A stretch of DNA of 64,000 nucleotides from JAJFJD01 sp965228695. GTDB taxonomy: Bacteria; Pseudomonadota; Alphaproteobacteria; UBA8366. The notes below the pieces were generated by a model. It did not search any database. It saw nothing but the letters and a program-made list of their open reading frames with translations, and was not told where the DNA came from. Location: positions 3,720,001-3,784,000 of the forward strand of contig CBDDIB010000002.1 of the NCBI GenBank assembly GCA_965228695.1, written 5' to 3'. Positions 37,287-45,571 of this stretch are shown here, one piece after another. Position numbers and translations under genes: made by a program. Position 1 is the first letter of the stretch; every line of letters starts with the position of its first letter.

Positions 37287-38762
37287 TTAGTCGTTGTGGG
37301 AACGGAGCGCCCGCACCACTTTCGGCAGGATTTCCGGCAGATCTTCCGCGATCAGTCCGGGACCGAAGGTGGCCGCCGCCGCACCATGCATCCATGTCGC
37401 GGCGCAGGCAGCGTCGAAGATATCCATGCCTTGGGCTATCAGTCCAGTGACAATCCCGGCCAAAACGTCGCCCGCCCCGGCGGTGGCCAAATCGGCCGGT
37501 GCATTGTCGTTGATGACGACGCGTCCGTCCGGCGCGGCAATTACGGTATCCGCGCCTTTCAGCAAAATGACGGCGCCGGATTTGGCCGCGGCAGCCCGAG
37601 CATCGGACATTTTGTCGCCGGTGCTGTCGAACAGGCGCGCAAACTCGCCTGCATGCGGCGTCAGCAGGCACGGGCCGGTAATTGTCGAGAATAAGAGATC
37701 GCGCGCGTCCTCGAACACGGTCAACGCGTCCGCATCCAGGACGACCGCCTTCTTGGTCCGGAGCGCGGCCAGCGCGTGTTCGCGTGTCGGCCCGGACACG
37801 CCGTTGCCCGGTCCCACCAGACAGGCGTTGACCCGTCGGTCTTCGATTATCTCGGCATAGGCCGCCGTATCGCGGACGGGCTGTACGATGACACCGACCA
37901 GCGAAACTTTGTAGACCACCGCGTTGTCGATCGGCACGGCGACGGACACCATGCCGGCCCCGGCCCGCAATGCCGCGCGGGCTGCCAAGCGCGCTGCGCC
38001 GGTCATCAACGGACCGCCGCTGATCATGGCATGGCCGCGGTCGTATTTGTGCTGATCGAGGCGCGCCACGGGCAGTTTCGGCAGCCACAGGGCCGGCCCG
38101 TTTACCGCCTGGGCCGGCGCAACATCAACCAGCACGGATTCCGGGATACCGATATCGACGGTCTTTACGGTGCCGCACAGCAGCCGGCCCGGCAGGAGAA
38201 TGTGCCCCGGCTTTCGCCGGAAGAAGGTGACCGTGACATCGGCCTGCGGCGCGATACCCAAAACCGCGCCGCTGTCGCCATGCACACCGCTCGGGACATC
38301 CACGGCGACGCACCGCCGGTCGCCGAGGCCTTGAATGACGTCCGCGACGATGCCGTCGACGGGACGCGTCAAGCCGGCCCCGAACAGGGCATCGACGACG
38401 ATCTCCGATCCATCGAGTGCATCCGGCGACAGGGCCTCTATCGAACCCTGCCAACGGTCCGCATTGGCCCGGGCGTCGCCTTGCAGGCTCTCACGGTCGC
38501 CGAGCAGGGCCACACGGACGGGCCAGCCGGCTTCCTTCAGCAATCGCGCTGCCACGAACCCGTCGCCGCCGTTATTTCCCGGGCCGCACAGAACGACGAC
38601 CTGCCGAGGATCCCCAAACCCCATGACCGCCTCGGCCACGCCGGCGCCGGCGGCCTCCATCAGGTCTAGGCTGGGTAGGCCGCCCGCTGCCGCCGCCGCG
38701 TCCGCGGCGTACATCTGCTCGACCGTAAGCAGCGCAGCATCCGTATGATCGGTATTATCCAC
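37287..38762 (-). CDS. nnrDE: Bifunctional NAD(P)H-hydrate epimerase / ADP-dependent NAD(P)H-hydrate dehydratase
   Basis: About 491 residues. The N-terminal YjeF_N epimerase domain has VVLCGPGNNGGDGFVAARLL; the C-terminal ribokinase-like dehydratase domain has GHAMISGGPLMTGAARLAAR, LLTPHAGEFARLF and the ATP-site motif NDNAPADLATAGAGDVLAG. Together they repair hydrated NAD(P)H. Two in-frame GTG starts 21 bp apart (38783 and 38762) are equally well placed after GAGG; I list the one with the shorter overlap with the DUF599 gene. Confidence 0.93.
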   Translation of the reverse strand: MDNTDHTDAALLTVEQMYAADAAAAAGGLPSLDLMEAAGAGVAEAVMGFGDPRQVVVLCGPGNNGGDGFVAARLLKEAGWPVRVALLGDRESLQGDARANADRWQGSIEALSPDALDGSEIVVDALFGAGLTRPVDGIVADVIQGLGDRRCVAVDVPSGVHGDSGAVLGIAPQADVTVTFFRRKPGHILLPGRLLCGTVKTVDIGIPESVLVDVAPAQAVNGPALWLPKLPVARLDQHKYDRGHAMISGGPLMTGAARLAARAALRAGAGMVSVAVPIDNAVVYKVSLVGVIVQPVRDTAAYAEIIEDRRVNACLVGPGNGVSGPTREHALAALRTKKAVVLDADALTVFEDARDLLFSTITGPCLLTPHAGEFARLFDSTGDKMSDARAAAAKSGAVILLKGADTVIAAPDGRVVINDNAPADLATAGAGDVLAGIVTGLIAQGMDIFDAACAATWMHGAAAATFGPGLIAEDLPEILPKVVRALRSHND

Positions 38763-39504
38763 TGCGGACCTCACTGGACCCACTGCGAACCTCGCCGGTG
38801 GACCGGCTGTCTCTCAATATCTGCAGAGTCCGTGAGCGGAATTCGCGGCGATACATGACCAACACGACGAATGTCGTCGCCGCGATCAGCGCATAGGGAT
38901 GCAGGAACCAGGCGAGCAACGCCATCGCGAAATAATAGGACCGCAAGCCCCGGTTGCTGTGCTTGGCGGCCAGCGTGGCGAGTTGGCTGATGTAGAGGCA
39001 GCGTTCGTCGCAATCGTCCTTCAGCGCGGAGGACGGATCCATCGCGCCGATCTGAATCGTGCAATAGGACAACTGTCGGATCGACCAGGCGAACTTGAAA
39101 AACGCGTAGATGAAAATGAGACACATGGCCGCCAACCGAAGCTCGACCTCCAACGGGCCGAGACGGGACACCAGCGGCAGATCCTGGAACAGCCCGATCG
39201 CCTTGTCCGCCGCCCCCATCACCGTGACCAGCCCGGCTAGGATAAGAATAGAGGTCGATGCGAAGAAAACCCCCGTGCGGGTCAGGTTCCGCACGATCTG
39301 CAGATCGACCATCCGGTTGTCCCGGCCCAGCATCTGCCGCATCCAGGCGTCGCGGTGCTCCGCCATCGTACCGATCAAATTAGCGTTCTTGGCCCCGCGG
39401 TGATCGGCATAGTGGGTATAGCCGATCCAAAGCGCTAGGAAATACCCGATAGCGATCAGGTCGAGATTCGAAAATTGTGACACATCAACTCCGGCAGCGA
39501 TCAT
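38755..39504 (-). CDS. DUF599 family membrane protein
   Basis: 249 residues with four to five transmembrane helices. Family traits are IGYTHYADHRGAKNANLIGTM near the N-terminus, MVDLQIVRNLTRTGVFFAST and NRGLRSYYFAMALLAWFLHP. Function is unknown. Its last residues consist of a short tandem repeat (EVRSG-SS-EVRSG) that comes from the duplicated DNA around the nnrDE start. Confidence 0.85.
   Translation of the reverse strand: MIAAGVDVSQFSNLDLIAIGYFLALWIGYTHYADHRGAKNANLIGTMAEHRDAWMRQMLGRDNRMVDLQIVRNLTRTGVFFASTSILILAGLVTVMGAADKAIGLFQDLPLVSRLGPLEVELRLAAMCLIFIYAFFKFAWSIRQLSYCTIQIGAMDPSSALKDDCDERCLYISQLATLAAKHSNRGLRSYYFAMALLAWFLHPYALIAATTFVVLVMYRREFRSRTLQILRDSRSTGEVRSGSSEVRSG
38759..38793 (-). repeat. 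21-bp tandem duplication of the nnrDE translation start
   Basis: A 14-bp unit, GAGGTYCGCAGTGG on the minus strand, occurs twice with a 21-bp period (38780-38793 and 38759-38772, one mismatch). Each copy holds GAGG, a 6-nt spacer and GTG, and both GTG codons are in the nnrDE frame. The same DNA encodes the repeated C-terminus of the DUF599 protein. Confidence 0.8.
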
Positions 39505-39707
39505 AAAACCGTAGGAAATCCCGGCTAGACTTCCTTAACAAAAACTCGGGGTTTCCAAGTAATCGCACAGCATTCGGCCCCTTTGGTAACGGAAATTCGC
39601 TTTATTTTCCATTAATTGTAGTGGACAGCGCGGCATGATTCATCATTATCAGGGCGCTGCCGCGGTCCAATAGCCGCAACATTCCTAAATCAAAGCTGAA
39701 ATTACAA

Positions 39708-40232
39708 ATGAAACGCACCGACGCTTCGAGAGACCGCGCTCCCTGGTTGATCATCGCAATGGCTTTGGCCCTGCTGCTTCTTCCGCATGGCGCCGTTTCG
39801 GCCGACTCGAAGAAATCGGCAAAGGCGATCACCGGGGACAGGATCGAACTCCAAGGCAAGCAATACTGCCTGGCGGATATCGACGCACCCGAACCCGCCC
39901 AACAATGCACGCTGGCGAACGGCAAAGCGTATAACTGCGGCCACATCGCGACGACCGCCTTGATGGACCTGCTCGCCGGGGCGTCGGTACAATGCACGTC
40001 GACGAAAAAATACCTGAACGGTTGCCCCATCGCTTATTGCAAGGCCGACGGATTCGATCTGTCGGCCAATATGGTTCATACGGGATGGGCCCTCGCCGCG
40101 CCGGAGGCGCGCGGCCGCTATACCACGATCGAAGAAAAGGCCAAGGCCGGTAAACGCGGATTGTGGCGTGGTCGGTTCGTCAAACCGTGGGAATGGCGCA
40201 ACCAGCGCTCGGCGACCGGCAAACCGAAATAA
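39708..40232 (+). CDS. Secreted thermonuclease-like (SNase-fold) protein, probably non-catalytic
   Basis: 174 residues. A signal peptide or anchor covers about residues 12-32 (WLIIAMALALLLLPHGAVSA). The rest follows the staphylococcal-nuclease layout: GDRIELQGKQYCLADIDAPE, C.. NCGHIATTALMDLL, ADGFDLSANMVHTGWALA and GLWRGRFVKPWEWR. The arginine before the IDAPE motif appears replaced (YCLADIDAPE) and the second catalytic arginine is also missing, so nuclease activity is doubtful. Six cysteines in the mature part suggest disulfides. It lies 30 bp upstream of queA. Confidence 0.75.
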   Translation: MKRTDASRDRAPWLIIAMALALLLLPHGAVSADSKKSAKAITGDRIELQGKQYCLADIDAPEPAQQCTLANGKAYNCGHIATTALMDLLAGASVQCTSTKKYLNGCPIAYCKADGFDLSANMVHTGWALAAPEARGRYTTIEEKAKAGKRGLWRGRFVKPWEWRNQRSATGKPK

Positions 40233-40262
40233 CCGAATGCGACGCCGGTCTCCGGCATACCG

Positions 40263-41312
40263 ATGGCTCTCCGCGATACCATGCGCACCGACGAGTTCGA
40301 CTTCGACCTGCCAACCGAGTTGATCGCCCAGACACCGGCCGTGCCGCGGGACTCGGCGCGGCTGTTGGATATCGGCGCCACCGTGCGCGACCGGTGCATC
40401 ACGGACCTGCCGTCCCTGCTGAGACCGGGTGACGTCGTGGTGTTCAACGATACCCGCGTCATTCCGGCACGTCTGACCGGACGGCGCGGCATGGCAAAGA
40501 TCGAGATTACACTGCATAAGCCGGTCTCCGCCGACCATTGGCTCGCGTTCGCGAAGCCGGCGCGGCGCCTGAAACCCGGCGACCGTATCGAGTTCGGACC
40601 CGACTTCCACGCGGACGTCAAAGAGAAGCGCGCGGGCGGAGAGATTTCGGTCCGGATGAGCCGATCCGGCGATGCCTTCATGGCGGCCCTCGTAAAGCAC
40701 GGCGCCGTGCCGCTGCCGCCCTATATCAAGCGCCCCGAAGGCCCCGACGCAGCCGACCTGGAACAGTATCAAACGATCTATGCGCGCCATGACGGCGCCG
40801 TCGCCGCGCCGACCGCGGGACTGCACTTCTCGGAACCGCTTTTCGCGGCGCTGGATGACGCGGGCGTCACGCGCGTCTCGCTCACGCTGCATGTCGGGGC
40901 CGGCACCTTCCTGCCGGTAACCGCCGACGATGTCGCCGACCACGCCATGCATTCGGAATGGGGGCGGATCGACAGCGCGACCGCCGATACCATCAATGAT
41001 GCCCGACGGGCCGGCGGCCGGGTGGTTGCGGTCGGCACCACCGTTCTCCGCCTGCTGGAGAGCGCGGCGCGGGAGGACGGCCACCTGCCCGCCTTCGAGG
41101 GCGACACGTCGCTGTTCATCCTTCCTGGGTTCAAATTCCGCATTGCGGACCTGTTGCTGACCAATTTCCATCTGCCGCGATCGACCCTTTTCATGCTGAC
41201 TTGCGCCTTCGCGGGCGAGGCCCGGATGAAGGCGGCTTACGCCCACGCCATACGGCAGCGCTACCGCTTTTACTCCTATGGCGACGCCTGCCTGCTACAC
41301 CGTGATGACTAG
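40263..41312 (+). CDS. queA: S-adenosylmethionine:tRNA ribosyltransferase-isomerase
   Basis: 349 residues. Motifs include DEFDFDLPTELIAQTP, VVFNDTRVIPARL, APTAGLHFSEPLF, LHVGAGTFLPV and LLTNFHLPRSTLFMLTCAFAG. It transfers the ribosyl part of SAM to preQ1 at position 34 of tRNA, giving epoxyqueuosine. An internal ATG at 40281 is an alternative start. First of three queuosine genes in a row. Confidence 0.96.
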   Translation: MALRDTMRTDEFDFDLPTELIAQTPAVPRDSARLLDIGATVRDRCITDLPSLLRPGDVVVFNDTRVIPARLTGRRGMAKIEITLHKPVSADHWLAFAKPARRLKPGDRIEFGPDFHADVKEKRAGGEISVRMSRSGDAFMAALVKHGAVPLPPYIKRPEGPDAADLEQYQTIYARHDGAVAAPTAGLHFSEPLFAALDDAGVTRVSLTLHVGAGTFLPVTADDVADHAMHSEWGRIDSATADTINDARRAGGRVVAVGTTVLRLLESAAREDGHLPAFEGDTSLFILPGFKFRIADLLLTNFHLPRSTLFMLTCAFAGEARMKAAYAHAIRQRYRFYSYGDACLLHRDD

Positions 41313-41374
41313 GCGCAAACGCTTTAAGAACGGGCATTTCTGCCCTATCATCGCCCGCGGAAGGCGCCTGAAAC

Positions 41375-41839
41375 ATGGATGAAACTCGATACCGGTACTT
41401 GGGCCAGTTGGGCGGCGATTCGGCGATCCCCGAATCCCCGGAAAAGGCGGTTTTGGAAGCCGTCTCCAACCCGCATGCCGACACATCCTACGTAGTGCGC
41501 TTCACCTGCCCGGAGTTCACCTCGCTGTGCCCGGTTACGGGCCAACCCGACTTCGCCCATCTCGTTATCGACTATGTACCGGGTGAACACCTGCTCGAGA
41601 GCAAGTCACTCAAGCTGTTCCTGGCCTCCTTCCGGAACCACGGGGGCTTCCATGAGGACTGCACGGTCACTATCGCCAAGCGGATCGAGAGCACCATAGC
41701 GCCCCAGTGGCTGCGCATCGGCGGATACTGGTATCCGCGCGGGGGCATCCCGATCGACGTTTTCTACCAAAACGGCACATGCCCGGACGGTCTGTGGCTG
41801 CCCGAGCCCGGCGTACCGTCCTACCGCGGCCGGGGCTGA
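41375..41839 (+). CDS. queF: NADPH-dependent 7-cyano-7-deazaguanine reductase (preQ1 synthase)
   Basis: 154 residues, the short unimodular QueF type. The catalytic cysteine is in FTSLCPVTGQPDFAH and the NADPH motif is in ESKSLKLFLASFRNHGGFHED. It reduces preQ0 to preQ1, the substrate QueTGT inserts into tRNA. It lies between queA and queG. Confidence 0.95.
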   Translation: MDETRYRYLGQLGGDSAIPESPEKAVLEAVSNPHADTSYVVRFTCPEFTSLCPVTGQPDFAHLVIDYVPGEHLLESKSLKLFLASFRNHGGFHEDCTVTIAKRIESTIAPQWLRIGGYWYPRGGIPIDVFYQNGTCPDGLWLPEPGVPSYRGRG

Positions 41840-41847
41840 GCGACGCC

Positions 41848-43002
41848 ATGGCGACCGGCGCGATCCGCGACAAGGCCCTCGCGCTCGGCTTCGACACGGT
41901 CGGCTTCGCGAAGGCGGAAACCGACGCCAATGCCCGAACCTGGCTCTCCGAATTCATCGCGAACGGCTTCCACGGCGATATGGGATGGCTGGCCGCCAAA
42001 GCGGATCGCCGGGCATCGCCGCGCACGCTCTGGCCCGACGCGCGCAGTGTCGTTGTCGTCGGCGCGAATTACGCCCCCCATGAAGACCCGCTGGAAGCGA
42101 TGCACCGCCAACAGCCGCATGGGCGGGGCACGATCTCGGTCTACGCCCGCAACCGCGACTATCACGACGTTCTGAAAAAACGGCTCCGCGTTCTCGCCCG
42201 TTGGATGCACGAGACGCTGGATACCGAGGTCAAACTATTCGTCGATACCGCGCCGGTAATGGAGAAACATCTTGGCCAACAGGCCGGGCTCGGTTGGCAA
42301 GGCAAGCATACGAACCTCGTATCCCGGACGTTCGGGTCATGGCTGTTCCTCGGCGAAATTTACACCGCCGCCGAGCTGTCGCCGGATACACCGGAGCCGG
42401 ACAAGTGCGGCTCCTGCAACCGCTGCCAAACGATATGCCCGACCGACGCCTTTCCGGCCCCCTACAAATTGGATGCCCGGCGCTGCATCTCCTATCTCAC
42501 GATCGAGCATAAGGGCCATATCGCCGAAGAATTCCGCCGGCCCATGGGAAACCGTATTTACGGCTGCGACGATTGCCTTGCCGTCTGTCCCTGGAACAAG
42601 TTCGCCAAGCCCACCGAAGAACCGGCCTTCCTGCCGCGGTTGGAGTTGACGGCGCCCCGCCTTGCGGACCTGGCGGCGCTCGACGACGAAGAGTTCAGGG
42701 CCGTGTTTTCGGGATCGCCGGTCAAGCGCACCGGCCGGGACAGATTTGTCCGCAATGTCCTGATCGCCATCGGCAATACCGGCGATGCGTCGTTGATCCC
42801 AACGGTCGAGCGGCTGTTGGCCGACGCCGCGCCGGTGGTGCGCGCCATGGCGGTTTGGGCCCTCGGGCAGCTCGCAGATCCGGCGCGCTTGGTCGCGGCG
42901 CACGACCGGCATGCACCTAAGGAAGAGGATCCCGATGTCATCGGGGAATGGGAAGCGGCGCGCCGCTCGAAGCCGCCCTTGGAAGCTCTGGCCGAGCGTT
43001 AG
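41848..43002 (+). CDS. queG: Epoxyqueuosine reductase QueG
   Basis: 384 residues from the ATG at 41848, 9 bp after queF; the frame is open further upstream inside queF but that part is not coding. Cobalamin-binding N-terminal domain, then two [4Fe-4S] motifs, CGSCNRCQTICPTDAF and CDDCLAVCPWNKF, and C-terminal HEAT-like repeats. It reduces epoxyqueuosine to queuosine, the last step. The stop overlaps the convergent secreted-protein gene by 4 nt. Confidence 0.95.
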   Translation: MATGAIRDKALALGFDTVGFAKAETDANARTWLSEFIANGFHGDMGWLAAKADRRASPRTLWPDARSVVVVGANYAPHEDPLEAMHRQQPHGRGTISVYARNRDYHDVLKKRLRVLARWMHETLDTEVKLFVDTAPVMEKHLGQQAGLGWQGKHTNLVSRTFGSWLFLGEIYTAAELSPDTPEPDKCGSCNRCQTICPTDAFPAPYKLDARRCISYLTIEHKGHIAEEFRRPMGNRIYGCDDCLAVCPWNKFAKPTEEPAFLPRLELTAPRLADLAALDDEEFRAVFSGSPVKRTGRDRFVRNVLIAIGNTGDASLIPTVERLLADAAPVVRAMAVWALGQLADPARLVAAHDRHAPKEEDPDVIGEWEAARRSKPPLEALAER

Positions 43003-43847
43003 CAGCGGCCCGGGGGTTTCGCCCCGACCGCCGTGTCCGGCGCGTCACGATAGCTCGTCAGCCATTCCTTCGCCGCCCGCCAGGTGTCGGTGCTCTGGGA
43101 CAGCGGTCCTTTCGCCCGCAATGGGAATACGCCAAAAGGCACGCTGTAGAGCTTGGAGAGGCGCTGCATCAGCTTGAACTCGGTGCTGGTCACGAAGGAC
43201 GCCCCGGACCGGTGACGGCCGAACGCGAATGGATTGCTTGAGTCGCCAAGCCCCCAGGATTTCGCACTGTCATGCCGTGACATCACGATCAAGGTGCTGT
43301 CACCGCCGACGATGCCGCTGCCGTCGATCGCCAGGATATCGAGCACGGATTCGCCATCCTTCGACGGCACCTTGTTGTACTCGTTCGTCCGGATATGGGT
43401 CGCGGGCACCGGCGTGAATTGAATCTCGGTCTCTTTCAGACCGCCTTGGACCTCGCCCGTGCCGCGCGCCATATTCGGCTTCGCCGCCTTTGCCGGCGCG
43501 GCACCCTCGATGGGCGCCGTCACGTCGAGTTCGGTAAACTCGTGAAACACCTTCTCGCCGAAACGGGCCTTGTTGACCGACCGCAGGTGTTTCCGCATGA
43601 CGCGGTGCGCCGTGGGAAAGACGAACACCGCCCGGCGGACGGCTCCGCTGGGCACGCTCAGGAACCGCTCGCCGTATTTCCGGATCGTGATCGAGGCCTC
43701 ATACCGGTCGAATTTTTTCATGAAGGCGCCGGCGCAGACCCATTGCGCGGCATCACTCGGTTTGGCGGCGGACACGGATACCCCAACGCCACCGCAGACG
43801 ACCCCGGCCGCGACAATCCCATAGAGTGATTTTTGCAGGTATTTCAT
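42999..43847 (-). CDS. Secreted protein of unknown function
   Basis: 282 residues from the ATG at 43847. A signal peptide covers about residues 1-28 (KSLYGIVAAGVVCGGVGVSVSA). The mature protein has no transmembrane segment and two cysteines, one near each end. Visible features are a Ala/Pro/Lys linker near residue 115, VLDILAIDGSGIVGGDSTLIVMSRHD in the middle, and a C-terminal domain with LMQRLSKLYSVPFGVFPLRAK. I recognise no family. It lies downstream of fabF on the same strand, about 150 bp away. Confidence 0.7.
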   Translation of the reverse strand: MKYLQKSLYGIVAAGVVCGGVGVSVSAAKPSDAAQWVCAGAFMKKFDRYEASITIRKYGERFLSVPSGAVRRAVFVFPTAHRVMRKHLRSVNKARFGEKVFHEFTELDVTAPIEGAAPAKAAKPNMARGTGEVQGGLKETEIQFTPVPATHIRTNEYNKVPSKDGESVLDILAIDGSGIVGGDSTLIVMSRHDSAKSWGLGDSSNPFAFGRHRSGASFVTSTEFKLMQRLSKLYSVPFGVFPLRAKGPLSQSTDTWRAAKEWLTSYRDAPDTAVGAKPPGRC

Positions 43848-43994
43848 CGTCTTGCTTAAACCCCTCAGATATCTTCCTGATCCGCGGTCAACCTTGCGCG
43901 CAGACCCCATGGTAGGTCCGAGAGGGTTAGCAAAAATTTAAGAAATGCCGCCCGGGCCGGGTTTCCGCCCGGTTACACGACGCCCGGTCGAGAA

Positions 43995-45212
43995 TCAGCC
44001 GTCGAAGCGGTTCACCGCCAGCACGGCGTTCAATCCGCCGAACGCGAATGAGTTCGAGAGAGCCGCATTGATCTTCTGTTCGCGGGGTTCATTCGGCACA
44101 TAGTCGAGATCGCATTCGGGATCGGGTTCCGTGAAATTCGCCGTCGGCGGCACCACGCCGTGCTCGATCGCCAGGGTCGTAACCGCCAGTTCCAGCGCCC
44201 CGGCGCCGCCCAAAGCATGACCGAATACGGACTTGCTGGAGGACACCACCGCCTTTTCGGCGGCGGCATCGCCGAGAGCCATGCGCAACGCCCGGGTTTC
44301 GGTGGAATCGTTCGCGGCCGTCCCCGTGCCATGGGCATTGACGTAATCGATGTCGTCCGGGTTCAGTTTCGCATCGTTAAGCGCGCCTTCCATCGCCCGC
44401 GCCGCGCCGCCGGCATCGGGCAGCGTGATATCCATGGCGTCGGAACTCATGCCGAACCCGGTCAGTTCAGCATAGATCTTCGCGCCCCGCGCCTTCGCGT
44501 GATCGAGCGATTCGAGAACCACGGTTGCCGCCCCTTCGCCCAAAACCATGCCGGTGCGGCCAAGCGAGAACGGCCGGCAGGTGTCCAGCGCCATGACACG
44601 AATGGCTTCCCATCCCTTCATCGTGCCGAGTGCGATACAGGCTTCCGTGCCGCCCGTGACGGCCGTGTCGACCATCCCGCTGCGCACCATGTGAAAGGCT
44701 TGGCCGATGGCATGCGTCGCCGAAGAACACGCACTCGCCACCGCGAAAGCCGGGCCGCGTACGCCATGCTCCATCGCCACGTGGCTGCAGGCGGCGTTCA
44801 ACATCAGCCGTGGAATTGTGAACGGATGCACGCCCTTACGGCCCTGCGCGTAGATTCTGTAATAACTCTCGTCCAGCGTTTGCTGCCCGCCGACACCGGA
44901 CCCGATCAGACACGCGGTCCGCAACCCTTCGTCGCTTTTGAAATCAATGCCGCAATCCTCGACCGCCTCGCGCGACGCCATCAGGGCAAGCTGGGCGAAC
45001 CGGTCCAACAGGCCGAGTTGCTTGGAGGCGAAATGTTCCTTCGGATCGAAATCCTTGATCTCCGCGCCGATCTTGATGTGGAGATTCTCGGTGGGAATGA
45101 TCGTGAGCGGCCCGATCACCGACTTCCCATCACGGACCGTTTCCCAGAATTCGGGAACTGACTTACCGGCGGCGCTGAACACGCCAACGCCGGTGATAAC
45201 AACCCTGTTCAT
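43995..45212 (-). CDS. Beta-ketoacyl-ACP synthase (FabF/KAS II type)
   Basis: 405 residues. The Cys-His-His triad is complete: VASACSSATHAIG, NAHGTGTAANDSTETR and SSSKSVFGHALGGAGALE. It extends acyl-ACP chains with malonyl-ACP. It follows a dedicated acyl carrier protein gene by 44 bp and an lpxD paralogue, so it probably builds a special acyl chain and is not the housekeeping FabF. Confidence 0.93.
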   Translation of the reverse strand: MNRVVITGVGVFSAAGKSVPEFWETVRDGKSVIGPLTIIPTENLHIKIGAEIKDFDPKEHFASKQLGLLDRFAQLALMASREAVEDCGIDFKSDEGLRTACLIGSGVGGQQTLDESYYRIYAQGRKGVHPFTIPRLMLNAACSHVAMEHGVRGPAFAVASACSSATHAIGQAFHMVRSGMVDTAVTGGTEACIALGTMKGWEAIRVMALDTCRPFSLGRTGMVLGEGAATVVLESLDHAKARGAKIYAELTGFGMSSDAMDITLPDAGGAARAMEGALNDAKLNPDDIDYVNAHGTGTAANDSTETRALRMALGDAAAEKAVVSSSKSVFGHALGGAGALELAVTTLAIEHGVVPPTANFTEPDPECDLDYVPNEPREQKINAALSNSFAFGGLNAVLAVNRFDG

Positions 45213-45256
45213 GCGATGTGTCTTTTCGGTTTGGATGGAGCCGAACGCTTATGCAT

Positions 45257-45529
45257 TCAGGCGGAGGCGCCTTCTTCGTCAATCAGCTTCTGCACGGCGT
45301 TCACGACGTCGCCGATTGTCTCGAATTCGAGTTCCTGATCGTTGGCGTTATACGGAACGTGGATATCGAATTTCTCTTCCACCGCGAAAATGATCTCAAC
45401 GACATCAAGCGATTCTATCTCAAGGTCTTCGAGCTTGGCATCGGACTGCAGTTTGGAGCGATCGACGGCCGATTTCTCGGCAATGATATCGTAGATATCG
45501 CTTTCGACACTCGACATGTTGTTCTCCAT
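45257..45529 (-). CDS. Acyl carrier protein, AcpXL-like
   Basis: 90 residues (or 86 from the second Met). The phosphopantetheine serine is in LEIESLDVVEIIFAVEEKF. The pattern DIIAEKSAVDRSKL followed by this motif resembles rhizobial AcpXL, the carrier for very-long-chain lipid A acyl groups, more than housekeeping AcpP; this is a judgement by eye. Position between lpxD and fabF supports a dedicated role. Confidence 0.88.
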   Translation of the reverse strand: MENNMSSVESDIYDIIAEKSAVDRSKLQSDAKLEDLEIESLDVVEIIFAVEEKFDIHVPYNANDQELEFETIGDVVNAVQKLIDEEGASA

Positions 45530-45571
45530 TCCGGCAGCGATCAGATCATTTCGTATCGATGGATCGCGTGA

